This document shows, one piece after another, positions 43,289 to 54,121 of a DNA stretch of 64,000 nt. The stretch is from Arthrobacter gandavensis. Its GTDB lineage: Bacteria > Actinomycetota > Actinomycetes > Actinomycetales > Micrococcaceae. Every line of letters begins with the position of its first letter. Positions within the stretch are counted from its first letter, which is position 1. Made by a program: the position numbers and the translations under genes. Location: the NCBI RefSeq assembly GCF_015355785.1, contig NZ_JADKYW010000006.1:392936-456935 (forward strand), written 5' to 3'. The notes beneath the pieces were generated by a model. That model saw only the letters and a list, made by a program, of their open reading frames with translations, did not search any database and had not been told where the DNA came from.

Positions 43289-43302
43289 ACCGGATCCCGG
43301 GG

Positions 43303-44187
43303 CTAGTCCCGCCGGCGTCGCTTCAGGTACCGCTCGAACTCCCTGGCAATCGATTCGCCGGTCGCCTCGGGAAGCTCCGCGGTGTCCTTCGCTTCCTCGA
43401 GCTGGCGGACGTAGGCGGCAATCTCAGGATCTTCGGTGGCGAGTTCGTCCACTCCGCGTTCCCAGGCCTCGGCCTCTTCGGTAAGCACCGAAGTGTCCAC
43501 GGGGACCTGCAGGAGCTCTTCAATGCGGTGCAGAAGTGCCAGCTGGGCCTTTGGCGAGGGCGGCTGGCCTACGTAATGGGGCACTGCGGCCCAGAGAGAG
43601 AGTGTTGGGATGTCCGCGAGCGCAGCCACTTCGGCCAGGACTCCCACTATGCCGATGGGTCCTTCGTACTCTGACGGTTCCACATCAAGATGGGCGCGCA
43701 GGTCCTCTTCTTCGCAGGTCGCGGTGACGGGAATCGGCCGGGTGTGGGGCACGTCTGCCAGCAGGGCACCGGCCAGCACCAGGCAGTCGACGTCGAGTTC
43801 CTTGGCCAGGCCGATCAGCTCTGCCGTGTACGCGCGCCACTTGTAGGACGGTTCGACGCCGGTCACCAGGATGAGGTCCAGGTTCGACCCCGGCACTTCG
43901 GCGCGGGAGATCCGGGTGGTGGGCCACTTGATCCGCCGCTTGCCGGAGGAGGTGCGCTCGATGGCAGGCCGCGTGAACTGGAAGTCGTAGTACTCGTCCG
44001 CATCGATCCCGGCGATCTTCTCGCTGTCCCAGTAGCGCGACAGGAAGTCCAGGGCGTCTGAAGCCGCTTCACCGGCGTCATTCCAGCCTTCGAAGGCGGC
44101 GAGCATCACGGTCACCCGTTCGCCGGTTCCGCCGGCGAAGAAATCCTGTAGGCCGGCTGCCGGATTGTTTTCGGTATAACTCACCAT
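43303..44187 (-). CDS. PAC2 family protein (proteasome assembly chaperone fold)
   Basis: 294 residues. The domain runs from VTVMLAAFEGWNDAGEAASDALDFL (about 27-51) through ITGVEPSYKWRAYTAEL-like text and CLVLAGALLADVPHTRPIPVTA near 130-155 to PTLSLWAAVPHYVGQPPSPKAQLALL near 208-233. The C-terminus is charged and Arg-rich. PAC2 is shared with the eukaryotic/archaeal 20S assembly chaperones, and actinobacterial members sit near mshC. The proteasome genes start about 3.2 kb downstream. Chaperone function in bacteria is not established. ATG 44187, or GTG 44184 after AAGGTGA. Confidence 0.85.
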   Translation of the reverse strand: MVSYTENNPAAGLQDFFAGGTGERVTVMLAAFEGWNDAGEAASDALDFLSRYWDSEKIAGIDADEYYDFQFTRPAIERTSSGKRRIKWPTTRISRAEVPGSNLDLILVTGVEPSYKWRAYTAELIGLAKELDVDCLVLAGALLADVPHTRPIPVTATCEEEDLRAHLDVEPSEYEGPIGIVGVLAEVAALADIPTLSLWAAVPHYVGQPPSPKAQLALLHRIEELLQVPVDTSVLTEEAEAWERGVDELATEDPEIAAYVRQLEEAKDTAELPEATGESIAREFERYLKRRRRD

Positions 44188-44273
44188 TTCACCTTATGCC
44201 CCCGGCTGCGCACTGTCAGTCCCGCGTGCCGCCGAACCCCGGACCCTGCGCGAGGATCAGGCGCCCCGCCACG

Positions 44274-44279
44274 TAGACT
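44274..44279 (+). promoter_or_regulatory. -10 element (TAGACT) of a leaderless HAD gene transcript
   Basis: TAGACT ends 6 nt before ATG 44286, and the bases GGCGTT between carry no ribosome site. Confidence 0.55.
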
Positions 44280-44285
44280 GGCGTT

Positions 44286-45008
44286 ATGCCCCTGCCTGGA
44301 ACTCCCGTCCTCCCCGACGGACCCGCACCTGCACTGCAGGCCGTGTTCTGGGACCTGGACGGAACAATCGTGGACACAGAGCCTTACTGGATCCAGGCAG
44401 AAAAGGACCTGGTACGTGAACACGGCGGTATCTGGACCGACGAGGACGCCGTCGAGCTTGTGGGCCAGGCGCTTCCGTATTCTGCCCGGCGCCTCCAGCA
44501 GGCAGGTGTCAGCCTCGCCGTGGACGAGGTGATCAACGCGCTGACCGAACAAGTGGCTGCCCGCATAAGGCGTCAGGCGCCCTGGCGCCCCGGAGCGCGG
44601 AAACTCCTGGAGGAACTGGCGGCCAAGGGAATTCCGTGTGCCCTGGTCACAATGTCCCCCGGACCGCTGGCACGGCTCATTGCCGGACAGCTCCCGGAGG
44701 GGACCTTCCGGCTCCTCGTGACGGGGGAGATGGTGGACAGGGGCAAACCGCACCCGGATCCCTACCAGCTCGCCTTCAACCGGCTTGCGGCTCAGGAGCC
44801 GGGCCTGTCCAAGTCCCGCTGTGCCGCCCTCGAAGACTCCTATCCGGGGTACACCTCCGCTCTTGCGGCAGGACTGTGCGCAGTAGCCATCCCGCATATC
44901 ACGCCGCTACCGGCGAATCCGCGGCGTATCCAGTGGGACACCCTGTCCGGCCGGACCGTCCGGGACCTTGAGGACCTGGTCGCGGCGTGGGAAGGAACCG
45001 CACGATGA
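44286..45008 (+). CDS. HAD superfamily hydrolase (beta-phosphoglucomutase/phosphatase-like)
   Basis: 240 residues. Motif I FWDLDGTIVDTEPYW near 20-34 has the nucleophile Asp, motif II CALVTMSPG near 119, motif III Lys in RGKPHPDPYQLAF near 152 and motif IV CAALEDSYPGYTSALAAG near 179-196. A small helical cap (about 35-100) follows motif I. It probably removes phosphate from a small metabolite that cannot be named. It overlaps the M50 protease gene by 4 nt and lies 98 bp from the divergent PAC2 gene. Confidence 0.85.
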   Translation: MPLPGTPVLPDGPAPALQAVFWDLDGTIVDTEPYWIQAEKDLVREHGGIWTDEDAVELVGQALPYSARRLQQAGVSLAVDEVINALTEQVAARIRRQAPWRPGARKLLEELAAKGIPCALVTMSPGPLARLIAGQLPEGTFRLLVTGEMVDRGKPHPDPYQLAFNRLAAQEPGLSKSRCAALEDSYPGYTSALAAGLCAVAIPHITPLPANPRRIQWDTLSGRTVRDLEDLVAAWEGTAR

Positions 45009-46159
45009 CGCAGGACCCGGCGCGGACACAGCGCAGCGAGGGCATTCCGCTGGGAAGGATCGGCGGAGTCCCGGTAACCCTTGCCTGGTCCTGGTTCATC
45101 ATCGCTGCGGCTATCGTTTTCCTGTTTGGGCCCCGTGTCGCCGGGGCGGTTCCCGGCCTCGGCACCGCCGCCGCGTACGCCGTCGCGCTGGGCTATGCCC
45201 TGCTGCTGCTTTTTTCAGTCCTGGTGCATGAACTTGCCCATGCCCTGACAGCCAGGGCCTGGAACTGGCCCACGCCGCGCATTGTGCTGACGCTCTGGGG
45301 CGGGCACACCCAGTTCGGCGATGTCCGCGCCACCCCAGGGAAGTCGCTCGTCGTGGCACTGGCCGGCCCGGCGGCCAACTTCCTGCTGGCGCTCGGCGGA
45401 CTCGGCCTGCTTGTGTTCCTGGAACCAGGGACGGTGGCGTGGCTGTTGGCGGACATCTTTGTCTGGGCGAATTTCCTGGTCGCCGTTTTCAATGTGCTCC
45501 CCGGACTGCCCCTGGACGGCGGCAGGATTGTCGAGACGATTGTCTGGAAGGCAACGGGCAGCCAGGACCGCGGGACACTCGCGGCGGGCTGGGCCGGACG
45601 CGTGATCGCCGCCGCGCTGGCAGCGGCCATCATTCTTCCTCCGTTCCTGCAGGGCAGGACTCCCGACTTCGGCCTGCTGCTGATCACTGCACTGGTGTCA
45701 GGGTTCCTGTGGATGGGGGCAGGCGCGTCCATCAGTAACGCACGGATGCGAATGCGCCTGCCCTCGGTGTCGGCCGCGGCTCTCATGGAACCGGCAGTCC
45801 AGGTCCCGGCGCCAACACCTGTCGCCGGACTCCGGGAGGCGGCGGCAGGCGGGCCGGAAACGCCAATAGTCCTCACCGCACCAACCGGGCAGCCCGAGGC
45901 CGTAGTTGACCCCGGAGCCCTCGTTGCCGTGCCGGAACATCTCGCCGCGCACACACCGGCCAGCGCCGTCGCCCGCGCACTTGCTCCCGGCGCATATATT
46001 CCCGATGCCGCCAGCGGGCAGGAACTCATTGCGTACCTCTCGAAACTCGAAGGCAGTGAGTACGCAGTCATCAACCGCGAAGGCGCTGTGGTGGGGCTTC
46101 TGCGCCAGGACACCGTTGTAGCCGCGATCACCGGCCGCACGCGGAACCGCCGCCCCTGA
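45005..46159 (+). CDS. M50 family site-2 protease with C-terminal CBS-like region
   Basis: 384 residues. Intramembrane metalloprotease: LVHELAHALTAR near 70-81 holds HExxH and VLPGLPLDGGRIVETI near 165-180 holds the third ligand Asp. About six hydrophobic segments run from 20 to 250. The last 130 residues are soluble, partly Pro/Ala-rich, with a single CBS-like stretch (YAVINREGAVVGLLRQDTVVAAITGR at the end). Such proteins cleave membrane-bound anti-sigma factors or other substrates. ATG 45005 lies in the ATGA overlap with the HAD gene, 54 bp before trmI. Confidence 0.85.
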   Translation: MTQDPARTQRSEGIPLGRIGGVPVTLAWSWFIIAAAIVFLFGPRVAGAVPGLGTAAAYAVALGYALLLLFSVLVHELAHALTARAWNWPTPRIVLTLWGGHTQFGDVRATPGKSLVVALAGPAANFLLALGGLGLLVFLEPGTVAWLLADIFVWANFLVAVFNVLPGLPLDGGRIVETIVWKATGSQDRGTLAAGWAGRVIAAALAAAIILPPFLQGRTPDFGLLLITALVSGFLWMGAGASISNARMRMRLPSVSAAALMEPAVQVPAPTPVAGLREAAAGGPETPIVLTAPTGQPEAVVDPGALVAVPEHLAAHTPASAVARALAPGAYIPDAASGQELIAYLSKLEGSEYAVINREGAVVGLLRQDTVVAAITGRTRNRRP

Positions 46160-46213
46160 CGGCCCAGCCAGACACATTAGACAAGCCCGTTAGCTACAAA
46201 AGGACAGCCACTC

Positions 46214-47275
46214 ATGAACAACCCGGGTACCCCCGAATCCCCAGCTGCGCACGGCGCGGACATGCGCCGCGGACCGCTGCGGCCCGGTGAACGCGTCCAG
46301 CTCACCGACGAAAAAGGACGCCGGAACACCATCACCCTCACCGAGGGTGGTGCGTTCCATACCCACCGCGGCTACCTCCCGCATGAGGCGGTAATCGGCG
46401 TCCCCGAGGGCACCATCGTCACCAACACCACCGGGCACCAGTACCAGGTGCTTCGCCCGCTGCTCTCCGACTTCGTCCTTTCCATGCCGCGCGGAGCAGC
46501 CGTTGTCTATCCGAAGGATGCCGGCCAGATCGTCACGATGGCTGACATCTATCCAGGTGCCCGGGTGGTGGAGGCCGGCGTCGGCTCCGGCGCACTGAGC
46601 ATCTCCCTGCTCCGCGCCGTGGGAGACAACGGCTCGCTGCACTCCTACGAGCGCCGGGAGGAATTCGCGGACATTGCCCGCGGCAATGTCGAGACGTTCT
46701 TCGGCGGCCCGCACCCGGCATGGGACATCACCCTCGGCGACTTCCAGGACGAGGTGGTCCGCACGCAGGAACCCGGCAGCGTTGACCGGGTTGTCCTGGA
46801 CATGCTGGCGCCGTGGGAATGCACCGACGCGGTGGCAACCGTGCTGGCTCCGGGCGGCGTCTGGATTTCCTACGTCGCCACTGTCACGCAGCTCTCCCGC
46901 ACTGCCGAAGCCATCCGGGCCGACGGCCGCTTCACGGAGCCGGAAGGGTGGGAGTCGATGGTCCGCGGCTGGCACCTTGAAGGCCTCGCCGTGCGCCCCG
47001 ACCACCGCATGGTGGCCCACACCGGCTTCCTGCTTTCCGCCCGCCGCCTGGCCGAGGGAGCCACCGGCCTGATAGCCAAGCGCCGCGCCTCTAAGACCGA
47101 TTTCAGCCAGGAAGACCTGAACGCCTGGACTCCGGCAGCGGTGGGCGAGCGGGAAGTCTCGGACAAGAAGCTGCGCCGCGCAGCCAAGGACGCCAGTTCG
47201 ACCGTCCAGCGCGGTGCGCTGGCCAAGGCGGAACGCTTCCAGGAGGAGCACGGCAGCGAAGAAACCGAGCGCTAG
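46214..47275 (+). CDS. trmI: tRNA (adenine-N1-)-methyltransferase TrmI
   Basis: 353 residues. The N-terminal beta domain (about 15-90, [18 protein letters not shown] and [17 protein letters not shown]) is followed by the Rossmann methyltransferase domain with [20 protein letters not shown] near 115-134. [12 protein letters not shown] near 193-204 is motif IV. It makes m1A58 in the T loop of tRNA. The C-terminal tail is Lys/Arg-rich and longer than in Mycobacterium TrmI. It immediately precedes the proteasome operon, a conserved actinobacterial order. Confidence 0.9.
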   Translation: MNNPGTPESPAAHGADMRRGPLRPGERVQLTDEKGRRNTITLTEGGAFHTHRGYLPHEAVIGVPEGTIVTNTTGHQYQVLRPLLSDFVLSMPRGAAVVYPKDAGQIVTMADIYPGARVVEAGVGSGALSISLLRAVGDNGSLHSYERREEFADIARGNVETFFGGPHPAWDITLGDFQDEVVRTQEPGSVDRVVLDMLAPWECTDAVATVLAPGGVWISYVATVTQLSRTAEAIRADGRFTEPEGWESMVRGWHLEGLAVRPDHRMVAHTGFLLSARRLAEGATGLIAKRRASKTDFSQEDLNAWTPAAVGEREVSDKKLRRAAKDASSTVQRGALAKAERFQEEHGSEETER

Positions 47276-47399
47276 ACCGGCACCGGGACCGGCCCTTATC
47301 CGGGCCGCGGCTAAATACAAGACGCCGCGCCCGGTGTATTGCGTGCGTCACTGCGTTATCGTCAAACGAAGGGACCACAGCAATGAAGGCGGTCGAAAA

Positions 47400-49157
47400 A
47401 TGGTTGATGCGGAAAACACCGGCGGGGCCCCGATAGGTAACGGAACGGACGGCGGATACGGTACTGGCGGCACGGAAGCGCGGCAGCTTAACGTCCTTCG
47501 GGACAAGCTGCGGAACCTGGACCGCCAGCTCGCAGCGCTGACCCATAACAACGCCCGCCTGGTGGCCATGCTGGAGACGGCCAGGGCGGAGATCGTGCGG
47601 CTGAAGGACGCCCTGGAGAAAGAGGGTGCCACACCGTTCAGTTTTGGAACGGTAATTGCCGTCAATCCGCGGACGGATGCCGCTCCCGGGGTGACCACCG
47701 CGGCCACCGTCCAGGAAAGCGTGGATATTATCCAGTCCGGCCGGAAACTGCGTGTAGCCGTTAGCCCCCTGCTGGACCTGGGCCAGCTGGTTCCGGGACA
47801 GGAAGTGCTGCTCAATGAGTCCCTCACCGTTGTGGCGGGGCTTGGGTTTGAGAAGGCGGGGGAACTCTTCACCGTCCAGGAACTGCTCGACGGCGACCGC
47901 GCCCTGGTGGTTGGACGGGCCGACGACGAGCGGGTGGTCCGGCTCAACGGCCCCCTGGTTCAGGAAAAGGTGCGGGTAGGGGACGCCCTCACGGTGGATA
48001 CCCGAATCGGCTATGCACTGGAGAAGATCCCGCGCAGCGAAGTGGAGAACCTGGTCCTGGAAGAGGTTCCGGATATTTCCTATTCGGACATCGGCGGCCT
48101 CGGCCCGCAGATCGAACAGATCCGCGACGCTGTGGAACTTCCCTTCATGCATCCGGACCTGTACCGGGAGCACGGGCTCAAGGCACCAAAGGGCATCCTG
48201 CTCTACGGCCCTCCCGGGTGCGGCAAGACCCTGATCGCCAAGGCAGTGGCACATTCCCTGGCTGCCCGCGTCATGGAACAGACCGGCATGCCCGGCACGC
48301 GCAGCTACTTCCTGAACATCAAGGGTCCGGAGCTGCTGGACAAGTATGTGGGGGAGACCGAGCGGCACATCCGCCTCATCTTCTCCCGCGCCAGGGAGAA
48401 AGCCTCTGATGGAAGCCCCGTAGTCGTGTTCTTTGACGAGATGGATTCACTGTTCCGCACCCGCGGCACCGGTGTCTCATCCGACGTCGAAACCACGATC
48501 GTGCCTCAGCTGCTCAGCGAGATAGACGGCGTGGAGAAGCTCGAGAACGTCATTGTCATCGGCGCCTCGAACCGGGAGGACATGATCGACCCGGCCATCC
48601 TCCGTCCCGGGCGGCTGGACGTGAAGATCAAGATCATGCGCCCCGATGCGGAGGGTGCGGGGGAGATCTTTGCCAAGTACCTCACCCCGGACCTGCCGCT
48701 GCACCGTGACGACCTCGCGGAGCATGGCTACGACCCCGTCGCCACGGTCAAGGAGATGATCCGGCGGACCGTGGAGAAGATGTACGCCGAGGACAAATCC
48801 AACGAGTACCTGGAAGTCACCTACGCCAACGGTGATACCGAGATGCTCTACTTCAAGGACTTCAATTCCGGGGCAGTGATCCAGAACGTCGTTGACCGGG
48901 CCAAGAAGTACGCCATCAAGGACTTCCTGATGCTCCACCAGCGCGGGCTGCGCATCGAGCACCTGATGCGCGCCGTCGTTGACGAGTTCCGCGAACACGA
49001 AGACATGCCCAACACCACGAATCCGGACGACTGGGCACGCATCTCCGGGAAGAAGGGCGAGCGCATCACCTACATCCGCACCATAATCCAGGGCAAGGCC
49101 GGGCAGGAACCTGGCCGGACCATCGAAACTGCGGCCAATCCGGGACAGTATCTGTGA
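47400..49157 (+). CDS. arc: Proteasome-associated AAA ATPase ARC/Mpa
   Basis: 585 residues. A coiled coil (about 30-75) that captures Pup is followed by two OB folds (about 80-225). The AAA domain has Walker A GPPGCGKT near 270, Walker B FFDEMDS near 345, and sensor text [18 protein letters not shown] near 386. The C-terminal GQYL has the Tyr-containing tail that docks on the 20S alpha ring. It unfolds pupylated proteins and feeds them to PrcAB. ATG 47400 after GAAGG is used. The stop overlaps the dop start in GTGA. Confidence 0.96.
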   Translation: MVDAENTGGAPIGNGTDGGYGTGGTEARQLNVLRDKLRNLDRQLAALTHNNARLVAMLETARAEIVRLKDALEKEGATPFSFGTVIAVNPRTDAAPGVTTAATVQESVDIIQSGRKLRVAVSPLLDLGQLVPGQEVLLNESLTVVAGLGFEKAGELFTVQELLDGDRALVVGRADDERVVRLNGPLVQEKVRVGDALTVDTRIGYALEKIPRSEVENLVLEEVPDISYSDIGGLGPQIEQIRDAVELPFMHPDLYREHGLKAPKGILLYGPPGCGKTLIAKAVAHSLAARVMEQTGMPGTRSYFLNIKGPELLDKYVGETERHIRLIFSRAREKASDGSPVVVFFDEMDSLFRTRGTGVSSDVETTIVPQLLSEIDGVEKLENVIVIGASNREDMIDPAILRPGRLDVKIKIMRPDAEGAGEIFAKYLTPDLPLHRDDLAEHGYDPVATVKEMIRRTVEKMYAEDKSNEYLEVTYANGDTEMLYFKDFNSGAVIQNVVDRAKKYAIKDFLMLHQRGLRIEHLMRAVVDEFREHEDMPNTTNPDDWARISGKKGERITYIRTIIQGKAGQEPGRTIETAANPGQYL

Positions 49158-50764
49158 CGGTCCGCAGGGTGATGGGCACGGAGACGGAGTATGGCGTACT
49201 CGCTCCCGCCCTGCCGAATGCGAACGCCACCGTGCTCTCCAGCCAGGTAGTCAACGCCTACGCCGCCAGCGTCCGTGCCGGATTGGGCAACCTTTCCGGC
49301 ACACGCTGGGACTACACGGACGAAGCACCGCTGAACGACGCCCGCGGTTACACCGTGCCCCGAACTGCTGCCGACCCCACCCAGCTGACTGACGCCCCGC
49401 CGGTGCTGGACGCCGAGCAGATCGCGCTGGAGGGCGGTGGACCGTCGGCCCTGTACGGGGAGCAGCAGGACAACTCCGTGCTGATGAACATGGTGCTGGG
49501 AAACGGTGCCCGGCTGTACGTGGACCACGCGCACCCGGAGTACTCCTCGCCCGAAACCACCAATCCGCATGACGCGGTGCTGTGGGACAAGGCCGGCGAC
49601 GCGGTGGTGCTGACCGCCATGCGGCATATCGCCAGGACCCCGGGTTTTGCGCCCGTCCACCTGTACAAGAACAACACGGACAATAAGGGTGTCTCCTACG
49701 GCGCCCATGAGAACTACCTCGTGCCGCGCAGCGTGCCGTTCACCCGGCTGGTGGCAGGGCTGCTGCCGTTCTTCGTCTCCCGGCAGGTGATCTGCGGCTC
49801 CGGACGCGTAGGCATCGGCACCAGCAACCAGCGCCCGGGCTATCAGCTGAGCCAGCGTGCCGACTTCTTCGAAACCGAGGTGGGCCTGGAAACCACTATC
49901 CGGCGGCCGATAATCAACACCCGGGATGAACCGCACGCCGTCGCGGAAAAGTACCGCCGCCTCCACGTGATCATCGGTGACGCCAACCTCAGCGAAGTTT
50001 CGGCACTGCTGAAAATGGGGACGGCGTCGGCCGTGCTGTCCATGATCGAGGACGCCGCAGCTCCGCAGATCGAACTCCGGGACCCGGTGGGTGCCCTGCA
50101 GGCCATCAGCCACGATCCAACCCTCACCGCGCTGGTGGAGCTAAACGACGGCAGGCACGTCACCGGACTGGACCTCCAGGAAATATACCTCGAAGCGGCG
50201 GCTGCCCACGCGCGCAGGGAGGGTGGTGCCGACGCCGCCACGGAGGACATCCTCAGCCGATGGACTTCGGTGGTGGGTACCCTCAAAAGGGATCCAATGG
50301 CCGCCTCCGCCCAGGTGGACTGGGTAGCGAAGCTCCGGCTGCTGCAGGCATACCGGGACCGCGACGGGCTGGCCTGGAACGATGCCAGGCTGAACCTGAT
50401 TGATCTGCAGTATTCGGACATGCGCCCGGAGAAGGGTCTCTACTACCGCCTGGCGGCCCGCGGGCAGATGGAGCGGATCCTGACGGACGGGCAGATAGCG
50501 GCCGCGGTGGCAGAGCCTCCGGAAGACACCCGCGCTTATTTCCGCGGGCGCTGCATCACCCGTTTTCCCGCCGAGGTGATCGGGGCCAGCTGGGACTCGA
50601 TCATTTTCGAACTCCCGTCCCGGCGCCGGCTGCAGCGCATCCCCACCCGGGAACCGCTGCGGGGGACAAGGGAACTCACGGGAGAACTGTTCGATGTTTC
50701 CGCTGATGCGGAAGATTTTGTGACCCGTCTCCTGACCGGTCCGGAACCTACCGTGGCACCATAG
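49154..50764 (+). CDS. dop: Deamidase/depupylase Dop
   Basis: 536 residues, glutamine-synthetase-like fold. [10 protein letters not shown] near 6-15 gives the metal Glu residues and the catalytic loop. The Dop-specific long insertion after it, with [13 protein letters not shown] near 65, is present, as are [13 protein letters not shown] near 116-128 and [15 protein letters not shown] near 253-268. It converts Pup-Gln to Pup-Glu and removes Pup from substrates. The Pup of this organism ends in Gln, so deamidation is needed. GTG 49154 is translationally coupled to arc. Confidence 0.95.
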   Translation: MTVRRVMGTETEYGVLAPALPNANATVLSSQVVNAYAASVRAGLGNLSGTRWDYTDEAPLNDARGYTVPRTAADPTQLTDAPPVLDAEQIALEGGGPSALYGEQQDNSVLMNMVLGNGARLYVDHAHPEYSSPETTNPHDAVLWDKAGDAVVLTAMRHIARTPGFAPVHLYKNNTDNKGVSYGAHENYLVPRSVPFTRLVAGLLPFFVSRQVICGSGRVGIGTSNQRPGYQLSQRADFFETEVGLETTIRRPIINTRDEPHAVAEKYRRLHVIIGDANLSEVSALLKMGTASAVLSMIEDAAAPQIELRDPVGALQAISHDPTLTALVELNDGRHVTGLDLQEIYLEAAAAHARREGGADAATEDILSRWTSVVGTLKRDPMAASAQVDWVAKLRLLQAYRDRDGLAWNDARLNLIDLQYSDMRPEKGLYYRLAARGQMERILTDGQIAAAVAEPPEDTRAYFRGRCITRFPAEVIGASWDSIIFELPSRRRLQRIPTREPLRGTRELTGELFDVSADAEDFVTRLLTGPEPTVAP

Positions 50765-50814
50765 GACCTAGGACACATTCCGCAGCACGGCGTTAGCCGG
50801 AAAGGGCAGGGATC

Positions 50815-51021
50815 ATGGCAACCCAGGACCGCAGGAATACCGGGGCACATCCGCAGGACGTTGAGGAGACTGAAGAGACTCCGCCCCCCGCCGCCGAACC
50901 GGCTGAGCAGTCTTCTGCGCAGACCGAAGGCGTTGATGACCTGCTGGACGAGATTGACGGCGTACTGGAGAACAACGCCGAGGAGTTCGTCCGCGGGTTC
51001 ATCCAGAAGGGCGGTCAGTAG
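50815..51021 (+). CDS. pup: Prokaryotic ubiquitin-like protein Pup
   Basis: 68 residues (64 in M. tuberculosis). Disordered acidic N-terminus and the ARC-binding helix DDLLDEIDGVLENNAEEFVRG. The end FIQKGGQ gives Pup with a C-terminal Gln that Dop must deamidate before PafA ligates it to lysines. AAAGGGCAGG lies before ATG 50815. It sits between dop and prcB, 50 bp and 3 bp away. Confidence 0.97.
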   Translation: MATQDRRNTGAHPQDVEETEETPPPAAEPAEQSSAQTEGVDDLLDEIDGVLENNAEEFVRGFIQKGGQ

Positions 51022-51024
51022 CGG

Positions 51025-51849
51025 ATGGTGCCAACGGATCCTGCACACACGGTGGCCGCAGAGGCGGGGTCATCCTTCAGCGAACACCTTAGCCGCCACC
51101 ATCCGGAGCTGCTGCCTTCGGCCCGCCGGCTCGGAACAGCCCCCGCAGGATCGGCATCAGCCGCAGCGCCCCAGGCCACCACCATCGTCTCCCTGACCTA
51201 TGCCGGCGGCGTACTCATGGCAGGGGACCGGCGGGCCACCATGGGAAACATGATCGCCAGCCGGCACATCCGCAAGGTTTTCCCGGCGGACAGCTATTCA
51301 GTGCTGGGCATTGCCGGAACCGCCGGCCTCGCGCTGGACATGATCCGGCTTTTCCAGGTGGAGCTGGAGCACTACGAGAAAATCGAAGGCACCCCGATGA
51401 GCCTGGACGGCAAGTCCAACCGGCTCGCGGCCATGGTCCGCCAGAACCTTCCGCTGGCACTGCAGGGCCTGGCCGTCATACCGCTGTTTGCCGGCTTTGA
51501 CCTCGAACGGCACGCCGGCCGCATGTTCTCCTATGACGTGACCGGCGGGCGGTATGAGGAATACGAGCACCACAGCGTGGGCTCCGGCTCGGTCTTCGCG
51601 CGGGGAGCCCTCAAAAAACTCTGGCGCCCCGGACTGGACCAGGACGAAGCGGTGCGGATCGCCGTCGAATCGCTGTATGACGCCGCCGACGACGACTCCG
51701 CAACGGGCGGACCGGACCTGGTCCGCCAGCTGTGGCCCGTGGTCTACGTGGTCAACGCAGCCGGTATCCGGGAGATCCCCGAACGCGAACTCCACCAGCT
51801 CGCCCAGGAGCTGGTCTCCCGCCGTTCAGCTGCCGGACGGGAGGCTTAG
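51025..51849 (+). CDS. prcB: Proteasome 20S beta subunit PrcB
   Basis: 274 residues. A propeptide of 51 residues ([16 protein letters not shown] is the usual family text) ends before [24 protein letters not shown]. The catalytic nucleophile is Thr52 by homology, with the conserved Asp and Lys (RKVFPADSY) after it. The residue before the nucleophile is Ala (QATTIV), where many PrcB proteins have Gly. It forms the inner rings of the 20S core with PrcA. It follows pup by 3 bp and precedes prcA by 3 bp. Confidence 0.95.
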   Translation: MVPTDPAHTVAAEAGSSFSEHLSRHHPELLPSARRLGTAPAGSASAAAPQATTIVSLTYAGGVLMAGDRRATMGNMIASRHIRKVFPADSYSVLGIAGTAGLALDMIRLFQVELEHYEKIEGTPMSLDGKSNRLAAMVRQNLPLALQGLAVIPLFAGFDLERHAGRMFSYDVTGGRYEEYEHHSVGSGSVFARGALKKLWRPGLDQDEAVRIAVESLYDAADDDSATGGPDLVRQLWPVVYVVNAAGIREIPERELHQLAQELVSRRSAAGREA

Positions 51850-51852
51850 GAG

Positions 51853-52614
51853 ATGACACAGCAGTTCTACGTCTCACCCGAGCAGCTGATGAAGGACCGG
51901 GCCGATTTCGCCCGGAAGGGAATCGCCCGTGGCCGCTCGGTAGTGGTGCTGACCTGCCGCGACGGGATCGCGTTTGTGGCCGAGAACCCCTCGCCGTCGC
52001 TCCACAAGCTCGGCGAGATCTACGACCGGATCGGCTTTGCCGCCGTCGGGAAGTACAACGAGTTCGAAAGCCTGCGCCAGGCCGGCGTGCGGTACGCGGA
52101 CGTCCGCGGCTACTCCTATGCACGGGAGGACGTCTCCGCCCGGGGCCTTGCCAGCGTCTACGCCCAAAGCCTCGGTTCTGTGTTCACCGCCGAGGGCAAA
52201 CCGTTCGAGGTTGAGCTCGCTGTGGCCGAAGTGGGGAAAGAGCCGTACGCAGACCATCTCTACCGCCTTACCTATGACGGCTCGATTGCGGATGAAAGCA
52301 ATTACGTGGTGATGGGCGGCCAGGCCGAGGCAGTCAACGATTCACTGACGCGCACCTGGTCACCGGACACCACCTTCAGCGAAGCCATCCAGGTGGCCGT
52401 GCGGGCTCTGTCCGCCACCCGGCAGCCGCGGGAAGGGGCAGCGGGTGAGGCAGCACCGGATCCTGCGCAGGGAGCAGAAGTCCTCGGAGCCGGACTGCTG
52501 GAGGTCGCTGTGCTTGACCGTGATCCGCTGTCGACCAGGGGAACCGTCAGGGCTTTCCGCAGGATAGGAACCGTTGAGCTGGACCGCTTGTTGTCCAGCG
52601 CGGAAGGAGACTGA
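51853..52614 (+). CDS. prcA: Proteasome 20S alpha subunit PrcA
   Basis: 253 residues. The start [33 protein letters not shown] is the alpha-type N-terminal helix and gate region. [23 protein letters not shown] near 50-72 and [23 protein letters not shown] near 84-107 are standard PrcA text. It forms the outer rings that gate the core and dock ARC. It has a Pro/Ala/Glu-rich tail near 195-220 before the conserved C-terminus. Its stop shares one base with the pafA start (TGATG). Confidence 0.95.
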   Translation: MTQQFYVSPEQLMKDRADFARKGIARGRSVVVLTCRDGIAFVAENPSPSLHKLGEIYDRIGFAAVGKYNEFESLRQAGVRYADVRGYSYAREDVSARGLASVYAQSLGSVFTAEGKPFEVELAVAEVGKEPYADHLYRLTYDGSIADESNYVVMGGQAEAVNDSLTRTWSPDTTFSEAIQVAVRALSATRQPREGAAGEAAPDPAQGAEVLGAGLLEVAVLDRDPLSTRGTVRAFRRIGTVELDRLLSSAEGD

Positions 52615-53975
52615 TGGAACGCAGGATTTTCGGCGTCGAAACCGAATTCGGCATTGCGTACTCCGGACCGGATTCACGGCCGCTTTCGCCCGAGGAGGTG
52701 GCCCGTTACCTGTTCCGGAAGGTGGTCAGCTGGGGGCGTTCGTCGAACGTCTTCCTTACCAACGGGTCCCGGCTCTACCTCGATGTGGGGTCCCACCCTG
52801 AGTATGCGACCGCCGAGTGTGATGACCTGGCACAGCTCATCGCCCACGACCGGGCCGGTGAGCTGATCCTGAACGACCTGGTGGACGAGGCGGAGGAACG
52901 CCTGGCCGCGGAGGGGTTCAACGGCAGCGTCTATCTCTTCAAGAACAACACCGACTCGGCCGGTAACTCCTACGGCAGCCACGAGAACTACCTGATTCCG
53001 CGGCGGCTCGAGTTTTCCCGGCTGGCGGACATCCTGATTCCGTTTCTTGTTACCCGCCAGCTCCTGGTCGGTGCCGGGAAGGTGCTGCGCACCCAGTCTG
53101 GTTCCCTGTACGCGTTTTCCCAGCGGGCGGACCACATCTGGGAGGGCGTCTCATCCGCCACCACGCGGTCGCGGCCGATCATCAACACCCGGGACGAACC
53201 GCACGCCGACGCCGAACATTACCGGCGCCTGCACGTGATCGCCGGGGATTCGAACATGTCCGAGACCACCTCAATGCTCAAGGTCGGCTCCGTGGACCTC
53301 ATGCTGCGGATGATCGAGGCCGGGGTCATCATGCGGGACCTGCGCCTTGAAAACCCGATCCGGAGTATCCGCGAAATCTCCCATGACCTCACCGGCTCGG
53401 CACCGCTGAAGCTGGCCAACGGCTCCACCATGACGGCGCTGGAGCTCCAGCACGTCTATCTGGACCGGGTGCAGGACTTTGTGCGGGACAACGGGCCCCA
53501 CAACCGCCACGTGCCGAGGGTCTTGGATTTGTGGGAGCGGGCACTGGACGCCGTGGAGTCCGGGGACACCTCGGGCATCGACACGGAGATCGACTGGGCC
53601 ATCAAGAAAAAGCTGGTGGACCGGTACGCGGAGCGGGGAGGGCTGGACATGGGATCACCCCGCCTGGCCCAGATCGACCTCACCTACCACGACATTTCCC
53701 GCCGGCGCGGGCTCTTCTACCTGCTGCAGTCACGCGGTGAAACAGCCCGGGTGGTCGACGACAGCGCGGTCAAGGAGGCCGTGGACGTGCCGCCGCAGAG
53801 CACGCGCGCCAAGCTGCGCGGTGACTTCGTGCGCCGGGCAAAGGCTGCCAACCGCGATTTCACGGTGGACTGGGTCCATCTCAAACTCAACGACCGGGCC
53901 CAGCAGACCGTCCTGTGCAAGGATCCGTTTGCCGCCGTAGACGAGAGGGTCGAGGCGCTGCTGTCCACGCTCTGA
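52614..53975 (+). CDS. pafA: Pup-protein ligase PafA
   Basis: 453 residues. [14 protein letters not shown] near 2-15 with the Glu-x-Glu metal site, [26 protein letters not shown] near 44-70, [19 protein letters not shown] near 103-122 and [22 protein letters not shown] near 187-209 are PafA hallmarks. It joins the Pup C-terminal glutamate to substrate lysines with ATP. It lacks the extra N-terminal loop of Dop, which separates the two paralogues. Last gene of the tight arc-dop-pup-prcB-prcA-pafA run. Confidence 0.96.
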   Translation: MERRIFGVETEFGIAYSGPDSRPLSPEEVARYLFRKVVSWGRSSNVFLTNGSRLYLDVGSHPEYATAECDDLAQLIAHDRAGELILNDLVDEAEERLAAEGFNGSVYLFKNNTDSAGNSYGSHENYLIPRRLEFSRLADILIPFLVTRQLLVGAGKVLRTQSGSLYAFSQRADHIWEGVSSATTRSRPIINTRDEPHADAEHYRRLHVIAGDSNMSETTSMLKVGSVDLMLRMIEAGVIMRDLRLENPIRSIREISHDLTGSAPLKLANGSTMTALELQHVYLDRVQDFVRDNGPHNRHVPRVLDLWERALDAVESGDTSGIDTEIDWAIKKKLVDRYAERGGLDMGSPRLAQIDLTYHDISRRRGLFYLLQSRGETARVVDDSAVKEAVDVPPQSTRAKLRGDFVRRAKAANRDFTVDWVHLKLNDRAQQTVLCKDPFAAVDERVEALLSTL

Positions 53976-54121
53976 GCGGGCGGCGGGCTCCCCGGCAGCG
54001 GATCTAGGCTCCTTTCAGGTGGAGGCGTTAGGGTTAGTGTTGCTGCCCGGCAAGGGTGCGGGCATGTCCGTGCTCCCATGCTGCCGGCAGAAGACATTTG
54101 TCCGCCACTGAAAGAAGTACT

